A stretch of DNA of 64,000 bases from RGIG4576 sp964606575. GTDB taxonomy: Bacteria > Bacteroidota > Bacteroidia > Bacteroidales > Muribaculaceae. Location of the stretch: NCBI GenBank assembly GCA_964606575.1, contig CAZSHA010000001.1, positions 22,322 through 86,321 on the forward strand. Direction: 5' to 3'. The notes beneath the pieces are model-generated. The model did no database searches. It was not told where the DNA came from and was given only the letters and a program-made list of their open reading frames with translations. A program made the translations under genes and the position numbers. Shown here piece after piece: positions 43,699 to 53,837 of this stretch; within the stretch, counting starts at the first letter, position 1; each line of letters starts with the position of its first letter.

Positions 43699-45842
43699 AA
43701 CCTAAGAGCAAAAATAAAAGTTATATATTAAACCGATATGGCTTTATAAGCGCTTGCATCATAGCTATCGCTATAGGTATCGTATGCACTCTTATCGAAA
43801 CCACCGTGATACAACGGGAGAAATGGAACGACAAGGCTTCGGTTATATTGGAAAGAACCACCACCATAGAGCCTGAGCGTGGCAAGATTCTTGCCGATGA
43901 CGGCTCTATATTAGCCGCCAACCTCCACTACTACAAAGCCAAGATTGACTGGGGCACAGAAGGTATCAAAGATGCAATCTTGATGAAACACATTGACTTG
44001 TTATGCGACAGTCTAGCCATGTTCAGCAAAGAACGTGGTTCCGATAAGACTGCACAAGAGTGGAAAGAAGAGCTTAAACGCAAGTTCTACGGCTTTGATA
44101 AAAGAACACAAAGCATAAAAAAGGCACTGGCAGAGAAGGGCAAGGACACAACAAAACTTATTCGTGACCGCTCCCATGTACTCTACACAGGACTAACCCA
44201 CGGAGAATATCTACACTTAAAGAAATTCCCTTATTTCAGGTTAAGCCGCAACAAGACTGGCTTCACCTACGAAACATATACACGCCGATGCAACCCTTAC
44301 GGTTCTATGGCGGCAAGAAGCATAGGTATAGTAGCCGAAAACGCTGAAACTGGAACACGACACGGAGTAAACGGGCTTGAGCGAGCCTTAGATTCTATGC
44401 TATATGGAATCCCAGGAGAAACAAAAAAAGAACAGCTCACCAACACTATCGTAAACTGGGAGAAAAAACCAGCAAAAAAGGGATACGATGTAATGACAAC
44501 TATCAACATCGGCTTGCAAGACATTCTTGAAGAAGAACTTTACAAAATGTGTGTAGAAAGTAAAGCCGATTGGGGTACAGCAATACTAATGGAGGTGAAA
44601 ACAGGCAAGATAAAAGCTATCTCCAACTTGGAATGGAGCGACAAGGCCGCCGACTTCATCGAAGGTAGAAATAATGCTGTGCTAGGCTTTGAACCTGGCT
44701 CGGTAATGAAACCAATCTCAATGATGATAGCTCTTGAGGACGGTATTGTTGATGACATCGACAAGGTGATAACAACCGGTTATTCTTATGCTTACGCAGG
44801 TGGTAGACCCATCACCGATTCTCATGGAGCGGTATCAATGCCTATAAGGCAAGTGATTGGAGCTTCATCAAACATAGGTATGGCTAAAATTATCCTAAGC
44901 AAATACGAAAGCGCTCCTGGCAAATTCTATTCCCGATTGAAAGGCATGGGATTTTTCGAGCCCTTGCGTACTGGTATTGCAGGTGAACAAGTTCCTCACG
45001 TTGACAGCCTAGGCAACAAGAACTGGGATAAGATTGCCCTTTCACGCATGGCATTCGGTTACACCACTCGCATACCACCTATGTGTACACTTGCCATGTA
45101 TAACGCTATCGCCAACGACGGCAAATATATTCGCCCACGTCTTGTGGAAAAATTCATTTACAACGGAGAGGTTGACTCAGTAGTACCTGAATCTTATATA
45201 CGGGAACATGTTTGCTCTCCAAAAAATGCGGAAAAATTACGCATTATGCTACATGACGTCGTGTGGAAAGCCCCTTGCACCGCAAGAATCTTACAAAACG
45301 ACTACGTAGAGATAGCTGGAAAAACTGGTACGTGCTTTGATATTGAAAACGGTGCTTATACGTCAAAAAAGCGTTTGGCTTTCTGCGGATTCTTCCCATA
45401 CAAAAACCCTCAATACACTTGCATGGTGCTTATGCGAGGAGCCGACAGAGGAGCAGCCCGCAGCAGCGGAATGGTACTTAAAAATGTTGCATTACGCATG
45501 TATTCACGAGGGTTGTTAGGCAACAGTTCCGACTATAAGCAGAACAATGAAAAAGCTGTAAAAACAACTACATTCTATGCTAGCAACAGTAAAAACGGCA
45601 ACAATAATTTAACTGCCGAACTCGGAATAAAAAGCAAAAACAGCTTCAGCACACCTAAATTGATACACGAGGATAGCGTTCCGAGCGTTATAGGGCTATC
45701 TGCGAAAGAAGCTGTGGCTGTACTTGAAAGACGGGGACTTTCAGCTCGACTAAACGGAGCAGGCTACGTAGTAGCACAAAGTCTATCTGCTGGAAGCAGC
45801 TTCCGACATGGGCAATTGATTAATCTCACTTTGAGGCATTGA
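43695..45842 (+). CDS. ftsI: Division transpeptidase (PBP3-type) with PASTA domain
   Basis: 715 residues: N-terminal TM, a dimerisation domain, transpeptidase motifs EPGSVMKPI (SxxK serine), SSN and GKTGT, and a single C-terminal PASTA domain (SVPSVIGLSAKEAVAVLERR). It crosslinks septal peptidoglycan with FtsW. The start overlaps ftsL by 4 nt (ATGA). Confidence 0.95.
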   Translation: MKPKSKNKSYILNRYGFISACIIAIAIGIVCTLIETTVIQREKWNDKASVILERTTTIEPERGKILADDGSILAANLHYYKAKIDWGTEGIKDAILMKHIDLLCDSLAMFSKERGSDKTAQEWKEELKRKFYGFDKRTQSIKKALAEKGKDTTKLIRDRSHVLYTGLTHGEYLHLKKFPYFRLSRNKTGFTYETYTRRCNPYGSMAARSIGIVAENAETGTRHGVNGLERALDSMLYGIPGETKKEQLTNTIVNWEKKPAKKGYDVMTTINIGLQDILEEELYKMCVESKADWGTAILMEVKTGKIKAISNLEWSDKAADFIEGRNNAVLGFEPGSVMKPISMMIALEDGIVDDIDKVITTGYSYAYAGGRPITDSHGAVSMPIRQVIGASSNIGMAKIILSKYESAPGKFYSRLKGMGFFEPLRTGIAGEQVPHVDSLGNKNWDKIALSRMAFGYTTRIPPMCTLAMYNAIANDGKYIRPRLVEKFIYNGEVDSVVPESYIREHVCSPKNAEKLRIMLHDVVWKAPCTARILQNDYVEIAGKTGTCFDIENGAYTSKKRLAFCGFFPYKNPQYTCMVLMRGADRGAARSSGMVLKNVALRMYSRGLLGNSSDYKQNNEKAVKTTTFYASNSKNGNNNLTAELGIKSKNSFSTPKLIHEDSVPSVIGLSAKEAVAVLERRGLSARLNGAGYVVAQSLSAGSSFRHGQLINLTLRH

Positions 45843-45846
45843 TTAT

Positions 45847-47310
45847 ATGGAAAAGATTTTAACCGGGCTTCTAAAAGCTATTAAAGCGACAACAACAGTC
45901 GGAACTACCGACAGAATCATTAACGATGTTATTTGCGACTCGAGAAAAGTCGCAAAAGGCTCATTGTTTATAGCTGTAAGAGGAGTTGCTGTTGATGCTC
46001 ACAATTTCATCCCCGAAGTGACTGAAAAAGGGGTTACAGCCATCATTTGTGAAACACTTCCTGAAAATATCAATCCTAACGTGTGCTACATCGTGGTGGA
46101 AAACAGTACAATTGCACTAGCTCACGCAGCGTCGTGGTGGTATGACTGCCCTTCCTCTAAATTGCAATTAGTAGGAGTAACAGGGACTAACGGGAAAACC
46201 ACAACAGCAACGCTTTTATATGAAATGATGCAGCAACTCGGTCATAAAGCCGGCTTGCTTTCCACCGTATGCAACATAATCGACAAGCATAGCGTTCCTG
46301 CAATACAGACAACGCCTGACTCCCTATCACTAAATAAGATGTTACGGGATATGGTGGACGCAGGATGTGAATATGCGTTTATGGAGGTGAGCTCTCACTC
46401 TTGTTCACAACACCGTATCGACGGTTTAAAGTTTAAGGGTGCGGTATTCACTAATCTCACTCGTGACCACCTTGATTATCACAAAACGGTCACTAACTAC
46501 ATGAACGCAAAAAAGAAGTTTTTCGATATGCTTCCCTCTGATGCGTTTGCATTAGTAAACTCTGACGATAAGGCTGGCAACTATATGCTTCAAAATACCA
46601 AGGCAAAAAAATTGTCATACTCACTACAAAACATTGCCGACTACAAATGCAAAATCATCGAGAGCCGTCTTAACGGCACATCTCTTTGTATCAACGGCAA
46701 CCATATAGAAATAATGTTCACCGGCAAATTTAATGCCTATAATTTACTTGCTGTCTACGGAGCGACAAGGCAACTGGGATTCCACAACGAAGAAACCCTT
46801 ATCGCAATGACACAACTTGTTCCCGTAGCGGGCAGATTCCAAACTCTAACCTCGCCAAGAGGTTATACTGCAATCGTAGATTATGCCCACACTCCCGATG
46901 CCCTTGTGAATGTGCTTAATTCCATCAAAGATGTAATATGCAGCAAAGGCAACATCATCACCGTGGTGGGTGCTGGCGGAAATCGCGACAAAGGTAAACG
47001 CCCTATCATGGCGCGAGAAGCAGCATTGCGTAGCAATAAAGTGATTCTAACATCCGACAATCCACGTTTTGAAGAGCCCGAAGACATTTTACGTGACATG
47101 GAAGAGGGACTAGATAACGAGTTGTGCAGAAACGTTATTAAAATCACCGACCGCAAAGAAGCGATACGCACAGCCACTATCCTAGCTCAACCAGGTGATG
47201 TGGTGCTTGTAGCCGGAAAAGGTCATGAGAATTATCAGGAAATCAAAGGCGTTAAGCATCATTTCGATGACAAAGAAGTGCTTATCGAAATATTTAACAA
47301 CGAGAAATAA
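45847..47310 (+). CDS. murE: UDP-MurNAc-L-Ala-D-Glu:meso-diaminopimelate ligase
   Basis: 487 residues. P-loop GVTGTNGKTTTATLL, EVSSHSCSQHRIDGL, NLTRDHLDYHKT and DYAHTPDALVNVL. The motif DNPR (TSDNPRFEEPEDIL) marks meso-DAP rather than L-lysine as the added residue, so the wall is of the DAP type. It lies 4 bp after ftsI. Confidence 0.97.
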   Translation: MEKILTGLLKAIKATTTVGTTDRIINDVICDSRKVAKGSLFIAVRGVAVDAHNFIPEVTEKGVTAIICETLPENINPNVCYIVVENSTIALAHAASWWYDCPSSKLQLVGVTGTNGKTTTATLLYEMMQQLGHKAGLLSTVCNIIDKHSVPAIQTTPDSLSLNKMLRDMVDAGCEYAFMEVSSHSCSQHRIDGLKFKGAVFTNLTRDHLDYHKTVTNYMNAKKKFFDMLPSDAFALVNSDDKAGNYMLQNTKAKKLSYSLQNIADYKCKIIESRLNGTSLCINGNHIEIMFTGKFNAYNLLAVYGATRQLGFHNEETLIAMTQLVPVAGRFQTLTSPRGYTAIVDYAHTPDALVNVLNSIKDVICSKGNIITVVGAGGNRDKGKRPIMAREAALRSNKVILTSDNPRFEEPEDILRDMEEGLDNELCRNVIKITDRKEAIRTATILAQPGDVVLVAGKGHENYQEIKGVKHHFDDKEVLIEIFNNEK

Positions 47311-47322
47311 CAACTTGAGAAT

Positions 47323-48585
47323 ATGTTCTACTATTTATCAAAATTACTAGTTGAGTACGATATTCCTGGGGCGAGATTGATGGACTACATCACGTTCCGC
47401 TCAGGAGCAGCTCTAATATTATCACTATTTATAGCCACCGTTATAGGTAAACGCATTATAGAGAAACTACAACTTATGCAAGTGGGCGAGATAGTACGTG
47501 ACCTAGGGCTAGAAGGACAAATGAGCAAGAAAGGAACACCCACTATGGGTGGAATCATCATAATCATATCCATTGTTATACCTTGCCTACTGGTAGGAAA
47601 AGTTGAAAACGTGTACATGACACTCATGCTCGTATCCACCCTTTGGCTCGGAGCTTTAGGTTTTGCCGATGACTACATAAAAGTAGCACATCACGATAAG
47701 GACGGATTAAAAGGCAAATTCAAGGTTATCGGACAAGTAGGCTTAGGTATTATAGTCGGACTAACTATGTATCTTAGCCCTAATATCGTTATACGTGAGA
47801 ATATTGAGGTTGAGAATACGCAAAACAAAGAAATCGTAATAGAGCATAAGGCTGAAAATATAAAATCAACACAAACCACCATTCCGTTTGTGAAAAATAA
47901 CAACTTCGATTATGCCTATCTTACAAAATGGATGGGTGAGCAAGCTCAAACTGGCGGCTGGATTGTATTTATCCTTGTCACTATATTCGTAATTACAGCT
48001 GTGAGCAACGGAGCTAATTTGACCGACGGGCTTGATGGACTTGCAACAGGAACATCGGCTATCATAGGCACATCGCTTGCCATAATGTGCTATTTAGGGG
48101 GTAACGTCATATATTCTTCCTACTTGAACATAATGTATATACCAGGCAGTGAGGAGCTTGTTGTATATGCGGCAGCATTCATAGGAGCAACGATAGGATT
48201 CTTATGGTACAACTCCTATCCGGCACAAGTGTTCATGGGCGACACAGGAAGCCTTACCCTTGGCGGTATCATTGCTGTATTCGCAATTTTAATTCGCAAA
48301 GAGTTGCTAATCCCAATACTTTGTGGAATATTCCTTGTAGAAAACTTATCGGTGGTACTTCAAGTATCATATTTCAAATATACTAAGAAGAAATATGGAG
48401 AGGGACGACGCATATTCAAAATGACACCGTTGCATCATCATTTTCAGACTCAGGCTACAGCCGAAAGCAACGTCATTTTCAAGAAGCCGTTTAACGCAAT
48501 ACCAGAATCTAAGATTGTGATGCGTTTCTTCCTCGTTGCCATCCTTCTTGCAGTAATAACATTTGTAACATTAAAAATACGATAA
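47323..48585 (+). CDS. mraY: Phospho-MurNAc-pentapeptide translocase
   Basis: 420 residues, ten TM segments. Mg site motifs GFADDYIKVAHHD and NGANLTDGLDGLATG, and the HHHF motif (MTPLHHHFQ). A hydrophilic insert of about 50 residues (near residue 165-215) is the longer MraY form common in Bacteroidota. It makes lipid I from UDP-MurNAc-pentapeptide and undecaprenyl phosphate. It follows murE at 12 bp; murF is not between them. Confidence 0.97.
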   Translation: MFYYLSKLLVEYDIPGARLMDYITFRSGAALILSLFIATVIGKRIIEKLQLMQVGEIVRDLGLEGQMSKKGTPTMGGIIIIISIVIPCLLVGKVENVYMTLMLVSTLWLGALGFADDYIKVAHHDKDGLKGKFKVIGQVGLGIIVGLTMYLSPNIVIRENIEVENTQNKEIVIEHKAENIKSTQTTIPFVKNNNFDYAYLTKWMGEQAQTGGWIVFILVTIFVITAVSNGANLTDGLDGLATGTSAIIGTSLAIMCYLGGNVIYSSYLNIMYIPGSEELVVYAAAFIGATIGFLWYNSYPAQVFMGDTGSLTLGGIIAVFAILIRKELLIPILCGIFLVENLSVVLQVSYFKYTKKKYGEGRRIFKMTPLHHHFQTQATAESNVIFKKPFNAIPESKIVMRFFLVAILLAVITFVTLKIR

Positions 48586-49931
48586 TGGAAAAGAAACGTA
48601 TCGTAGTGCTTGGTGCTGGCGAGAGTGGCACAGGTGCAGCAATTTTGGCTAAAGTAAAAGGTCTAAACGTATGGTTGAGCGACATGGGTCGCATCACCCC
48701 TAAATATAAGGACAAACTCAACGAGTATCAGGTAGACTGGGAAGAGCTTCAACACAGCGAGGACAAAATCCTAATGGCTGATGAAGTGATTAAAAGTCCC
48801 GGTATTCCCGACAATGCTCCTATCATAAAGAGGATTATAAGCAAGAATATCCCTATCATATCTGAAATAGAATTTGCAGGACGCTACACCGATGCAAAAA
48901 TGGTATGTATCACCGGTAGTAACGGTAAGACGACCACAACTCTACTCACCTACCACATCTTGCAACAAGCTGGATTAAACGTGGGACTTGCTGGCAATGT
49001 CGGCAAAAGTCTTGCTTACCAAGTAGCAACCGAAGTACATGACGTATACGTTATCGAATTGAGCAGTTTCCAACTTGACAACATGTATGAATTCAAAGCC
49101 AATATAGCTGTGCTTATGAATATCACACCCGACCACCTCGACCGCTACGACTACAAAATGGAGAATTACGTGGCTGCAAAGTTCCGCATATTACAGAATC
49201 AAACAGAAGAAGACTCATTCATCTTCTGGCAAGACGACCCAGTGATTGCCGCCCAACTGAAGAACTTAAAAATTGAAGCCAGAATGTTCCCTTTCTCAGA
49301 GCAGCACAACAATGACACCAAAGCATATCTTGAGAACGGGGAAATGGTTATTGACACGACTAACGAACATTTGGAAGTACCTCGTGAAGAACTGGCACTG
49401 AAAGGTCTTCACAACCTATACAACTCTATGGCGGCAGGTCTTTCGGCAGCTATTCTAGACATCAAGAAAGATGTTATACGTAAGTCACTTGAAGACTTTG
49501 AAGCTGTAGAGCATAGGCTTGAATACGTTTCCACCATAAACGGTGTGAAATACATCAACGATTCTAAAGCGACGAACGTCAACTCATGCTGGTACGCATT
49601 AGAAAGTATGCAAGCCCCAACCGTCTTGATATTGGGAGGTAAAGACAAAGGCAACGATTATAGCGAAATAGAACATTTCGTCAAAGATAAGGTGAAAGCC
49701 ATCGTATGCCTAGGGGTAGACAACACCAAGTTGCATAATTTCTTTGACGACAAAGTAGCCGCAATAACCGATGCAGGCAGCATGAAAGAGGCTGTCGAAA
49801 AGTGCAGCCAACTTGCTATGCCTGGTGATATAGTGCTTCTTTCTCCTTGCTGTGCCAGCTTCGACCTTTTCAAGAGCTACGAAGACAGAGGCAAGCAGTT
49901 CAAAGAGTGCGTGAACGAGCTTAAAAAATAA
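48585..49931 (+). CDS. murD: UDP-MurNAc-L-alanine:D-glutamate ligase
   Basis: 448 residues. N-terminal Rossmann VVLGAGESGTGAAIL, P-loop ITGSNGKTTTTLL, ELSSFQLD, NITPDHLDRYDYK and NDSKATN. It adds D-Glu to UDP-MurNAc-L-Ala. Its ATG shares one base with the mraY stop (TAATG). Confidence 0.97.
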   Translation: MEKKRIVVLGAGESGTGAAILAKVKGLNVWLSDMGRITPKYKDKLNEYQVDWEELQHSEDKILMADEVIKSPGIPDNAPIIKRIISKNIPIISEIEFAGRYTDAKMVCITGSNGKTTTTLLTYHILQQAGLNVGLAGNVGKSLAYQVATEVHDVYVIELSSFQLDNMYEFKANIAVLMNITPDHLDRYDYKMENYVAAKFRILQNQTEEDSFIFWQDDPVIAAQLKNLKIEARMFPFSEQHNNDTKAYLENGEMVIDTTNEHLEVPREELALKGLHNLYNSMAAGLSAAILDIKKDVIRKSLEDFEAVEHRLEYVSTINGVKYINDSKATNVNSCWYALESMQAPTVLILGGKDKGNDYSEIEHFVKDKVKAIVCLGVDNTKLHNFFDDKVAAITDAGSMKEAVEKCSQLAMPGDIVLLSPCCASFDLFKSYEDRGKQFKECVNELKK

Positions 49932-49984
49932 CAACGATACACCATACAATATTAAATATAATTTCTAGCTGATTAAGTTAGCTT

Positions 49985-51328
49985 ATGGCAATTGCGACAA
50001 ACATATCTAAGACCGACATAAAAACCTCTCCTGAAGAAAAAAACAGGAAAGGCGATCCTTTCATTTGGGGTATTTATATATCACTCATAATCATCTCTAT
50101 GATTGAGTGTTATAGTGCTTCTAGCCAAGAAATATCGGGTACAGGGCTTACTATGTACCAACCCATATTGAAACACTTGATGATGTTGTTCGGAGGGTGG
50201 ATTCTATTATTCATCATTCAACGCATCCACTACAAGAAGCTCCCCCCCGCAATTTTATTCTTTTCCTTTCTGACTGTGGTTTCTATGGTTACTGTGCTGT
50301 TTGTGGGTGATTCCATAAACGGTGCGAAACGTTCGTTCACATTGCCTGGTGTTGGTTTCTCGGTTCAACCCGCCGAAATGGCAAAACTCTCAATCGTATC
50401 GCTTATAGCATGGATTACTGCAAGAAACCAGATGGTAAAAGGTGTTACAAACAAGGGGGTCCTTTTTTGCGCTCTTGCCGTTATTGTATATAGTGCTTGT
50501 ATCTTCTTGCAAGGACTCACCAACACTTTGCTATTGATGGGTATTTCGTTCTCAATGATGCTTATAAGCGGTGTACAAAAGCGAAAAATCCTATTGGTTA
50601 TAACCTCTTATGCCATTGCAGGTTCATTATTTTTCATCATAAAACATAACAACGAAGAAAAACAAGAGAATTTGAATAACACAGAAATGGTTGTTACTGC
50701 CGATGGACTACCAATTGCACAAGAACCAACCGAAACAAATAAAGTGGACCGCAGCGGCACTTGGCAACAGCGCGTGTTACGCCATTTCACTGGTCCTGAC
50801 CTCGTTGACCAAGAAATGAACAGTAAAAACCGCCAAGAGATGTATTCACGAATAGCGCAAGCACATGGCGGAATCACTGGCGTAGGTCCTGGAAACTCTA
50901 GAGAATGTAGCCGACTCCCGCTTGCATTCTCCGATTATATCTATTCCATTATTATAGAAGAATTAGGATTGGCTGGAGGTGTCGTTGTGCTTCTACTATA
51001 TTTGTTCCTGCTTGCTAGAGCTGGTATGATTGCAAAAAAATGTTCTCGGGCATTCCCTGCGTTGCTCATTATGGGTATGGCTGTAATGATTACTCTTCAA
51101 GCACTATTCCACATGGGTATCAACACCGGCTTCTTCCCAGTTTCAGGACAACCGTTGCCGCTTATTTCTAAGGGTGGTACATCAATCTTGATGATAAGCA
51201 TGGCATTCGGTGTAATGCTTAGCGTGAGCCGTTATGCGGTACAAAGCAACAAGAGCAAAGAGGTGAAAGCCGAAATCAACGAACTACCAGAAGAATTGAG
51301 AGGTGCTAACCCATATCAAACCGAATAA
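49985..51328 (+). CDS. ftsW: Septal peptidoglycan glycosyltransferase FtsW
   Basis: 447 residues, about ten TM helices of the SEDS family. GDSINGAKRSFTLPGVGFSVQPAEMAKL, GVGPGNSRECSRLP (catalytic-loop region), ELGLAGG and MGINTGFFPVSGQPLPLISKGGTS are the SEDS signatures (quoted in parts; key residues are RSF, QPAE and PLISKGG). It polymerises lipid II with FtsI. A large loop (near residue 225-275) is typical of this phylum. Confidence 0.95.
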   Translation: MAIATNISKTDIKTSPEEKNRKGDPFIWGIYISLIIISMIECYSASSQEISGTGLTMYQPILKHLMMLFGGWILLFIIQRIHYKKLPPAILFFSFLTVVSMVTVLFVGDSINGAKRSFTLPGVGFSVQPAEMAKLSIVSLIAWITARNQMVKGVTNKGVLFCALAVIVYSACIFLQGLTNTLLLMGISFSMMLISGVQKRKILLVITSYAIAGSLFFIIKHNNEEKQENLNNTEMVVTADGLPIAQEPTETNKVDRSGTWQQRVLRHFTGPDLVDQEMNSKNRQEMYSRIAQAHGGITGVGPGNSRECSRLPLAFSDYIYSIIIEELGLAGGVVVLLLYLFLLARAGMIAKKCSRAFPALLIMGMAVMITLQALFHMGINTGFFPVSGQPLPLISKGGTSILMISMAFGVMLSVSRYAVQSNKSKEVKAEINELPEELRGANPYQTE

Positions 51329-51345
51329 CAACACTTGCACAAGAT

Positions 51346-52467
51346 ATGAACAACGATAAACTAAAAATACTAATTAGCGGTGGTGGCACAGGAGGTCACA
51401 TCTTCCCCGCTCTTGCAATTGCAGGTGAGATTAAGCATCGGCATCAAGATGCCGACATCCTTTTCGTTGGCGCAGAGAACCGCATGGAAATGGAAAAAGT
51501 GCCTGCGGCCGGATATAAGATAATAGGATTGCCAATAAGCGGTTTCGACCGTAAAAATATCTTCAAGAACATCAAAGTGCTTTTCCGATTGTTCAAAAGC
51601 ATGAACATGGCAAAGGACATTTTGAAAGATTTCAAACCCGATATTGCTATTGGTGTCGGAGGTTACGCTAGCGGTCCCATGCTTAAAGCTGCCCAGAAAA
51701 AAGGTATACCCACCTTGATTCAAGAACAAAACTCATACGCCGGCGTAACCAACAAGCTACTAGCAGAAAAGGCTGATGCTATATGCGTAGCCTACGAAGG
51801 ACTTGAGAAATTCTTCCCTGCCAATAAAATCGTGCTTACGGGAAATCCCGTAAGAAGCAACTTGCTGAATTGCCACCTTTCACAACAGGAGGCAAAAACA
51901 CATTATGGTCTTGACCAAAACAAATTAACCGTTCTGGTTATCGGCGGTAGCCTTGGAGCACGCACTATCAATAACAGCATTAAAAACGGTTTAGAACGCA
52001 TTGCCAAAGAAAACAACTTTCAGTTCATCTGGCAAACTGGCAAATATTACGATGAAGATTGTAAAAACGCATTGGCAGAATCATCGGCTAAGAATGTGAA
52101 ACAAATGGCATTCGTAAATGATATGGATATTGCATACAAAGCTGCCGATTTAGTGGTTTCCAGAGCGGGAGCTAGCTCTATCTCCGAATTGCAATTGCTA
52201 GGAAAGCCTTGTATTCTTGTACCTTCCCCCAATGTGGCAGAAGATCATCAAACTAAGAACGCTTTGGCACTAGTAAACAAAAGTGCCGCTATCATGATTA
52301 GCGATAGCGAAAGCCAAGAGAAACTGGTAAATACGGTTTTTGAGGTCATAAAAAATCAAAACAAATTGAACTCCCTAGCCGAAAACATATCAAAAATGGC
52401 TTTAAGAAACGCTGCCGAACATATAGTAGACAAAGTACTTGAAATAATAAGCGACAAGAGAAAATGA
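51346..52467 (+). CDS. murG: Lipid II synthase (UDP-GlcNAc transferase)
   Basis: 373 residues, GT28 fold. Glycine-rich ISGGGTGGHIFPALAIA, GVGGYASGPML, IGGSLGARTIN and SRAGASSISELQLLGKPCILVPSP (key residues Gly-rich loops and the GASS/E acceptor pair). It adds GlcNAc to lipid I at the inner leaflet. It sits 17 bp after ftsW. Confidence 0.97.
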   Translation: MNNDKLKILISGGGTGGHIFPALAIAGEIKHRHQDADILFVGAENRMEMEKVPAAGYKIIGLPISGFDRKNIFKNIKVLFRLFKSMNMAKDILKDFKPDIAIGVGGYASGPMLKAAQKKGIPTLIQEQNSYAGVTNKLLAEKADAICVAYEGLEKFFPANKIVLTGNPVRSNLLNCHLSQQEAKTHYGLDQNKLTVLVIGGSLGARTINNSIKNGLERIAKENNFQFIWQTGKYYDEDCKNALAESSAKNVKQMAFVNDMDIAYKAADLVVSRAGASSISELQLLGKPCILVPSPNVAEDHQTKNALALVNKSAAIMISDSESQEKLVNTVFEVIKNQNKLNSLAENISKMALRNAAEHIVDKVLEIISDKRK

Positions 52468-53837
52468 TCACTAAATACAACTCAATATATTTTGTAGGAG
52501 CAGGCGGTATAGGCATGGCGGCTCTTGAAAGATATTTCTTGTCATTGGGCAAGAAAGTGGCGGGATATGATCGTACAAGCACCGAGCTAACACGCAACCT
52601 AGAAAAAGAAGGCGTAGAAATCTTATATGACGAAAGCGCCGACTTGATTCCCGACTATTGCAAGGACAAAGAAACTACACTTGTGATTTATACCCCTGCT
52701 GTTCCGACCAGCCACGAAGGTTTTACATATTTTCGTGATAACGGTTTTGAAATTATGAAGCGCGCGCAAGTGCTTGGACTTATTACCAACAGCTCTAAAG
52801 GTATTTGTTTCGCTGGGACTCATGGAAAAACCACTACATCGAGTATGGCTGGCAATATATTACACAATTCCAGCTTAGGCTGTAACGCATTCTTAGGCGG
52901 CGTGTTACGCCCTTATAACAGCAACTTGCTTCTTACGCCAAGTACAGAGTATTCAGTGATTGAAGCCGATGAGTTTGACCGTTCTTTTCACTGGCTAAAA
53001 CCATACGTTGCCGTAATCACGGCAACTGACCCTGACCATTTAGACATCTACGGTACAGAAGAGGCATATCTAGAAAGTTTCGCCCATTTTACCGAACTCA
53101 TAAGAGAAGACGGCTACTTAATTGTACACACTGGCTTAAAATTAAAGCCAAGACCTAAGGATGGCGTGAAGACATTCACCTATGCTAGAAACGAAGGCGA
53201 TTTCCACGCAACTAATGTGCGTAAAGGCGAAGGTGAAATAATTTTTGATTTCGTTCATCCTAAAGGAACTGTAAAAGATGTGAAATTGGGTGTTCCCGTA
53301 GATATAAACATCGATAACGCTATCGCCTCAATGGCAGCATGCTGGCTAATAGGAGCTAATGAGGATGAACTAAGAAACGGTATAGCATCGTTCCAAGGAG
53401 CTAAACGGAGATTTGAATTTTGGCTTAAAGAACCTGGCATGCCTATTGTCATAGATGACTATGCCCACCATCCCGATGAACTAAGGGCAAGCATCAAGAG
53501 CATCAAGGAACTATACCCGGGACGTAAGCTAAATGTCATTTTCCAACCGCACCTATATAGCCGCACACGTGACTTCGCTCCACAATTCGCCGAGGCTCTT
53601 TCTCATGCCGATGAAGTGTGGTTGACCGAGATATACCCAGCTCGTGAACAGCCCATCCCAGGCATAACATCCGAAACTATCTTAAAAGACATAAAATGTG
53701 CTAACAAAAGCATTTGTGAGAAGAAATTTTTGATTGATAAAATAAAAAATCATAATTTTGACGTTTTATTAACCGTAGGTGCAGGTGACGTATGTGATTA
53801 CCTGCCAGAAATTTGCGAAATTCTTAGACAGAAGTGA
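52464..53837 (+). CDS. murC: UDP-MurNAc:L-alanine ligase
   Basis: 457 residues. YFVGAGGIGMAALERYFLS, P-loop FAGTHGKTTTSSM, EADEFDRSF, DPDHLDIYGTEE, YAHHPDEL and FQPHLYSRTRDF. First amino-acid ligase of the peptidoglycan pathway. Overlaps murG by 4 nt. Confidence 0.97.
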   Translation: MITKYNSIYFVGAGGIGMAALERYFLSLGKKVAGYDRTSTELTRNLEKEGVEILYDESADLIPDYCKDKETTLVIYTPAVPTSHEGFTYFRDNGFEIMKRAQVLGLITNSSKGICFAGTHGKTTTSSMAGNILHNSSLGCNAFLGGVLRPYNSNLLLTPSTEYSVIEADEFDRSFHWLKPYVAVITATDPDHLDIYGTEEAYLESFAHFTELIREDGYLIVHTGLKLKPRPKDGVKTFTYARNEGDFHATNVRKGEGEIIFDFVHPKGTVKDVKLGVPVDINIDNAIASMAACWLIGANEDELRNGIASFQGAKRRFEFWLKEPGMPIVIDDYAHHPDELRASIKSIKELYPGRKLNVIFQPHLYSRTRDFAPQFAEALSHADEVWLTEIYPAREQPIPGITSETILKDIKCANKSICEKKFLIDKIKNHNFDVLLTVGAGDVCDYLPEICEILRQK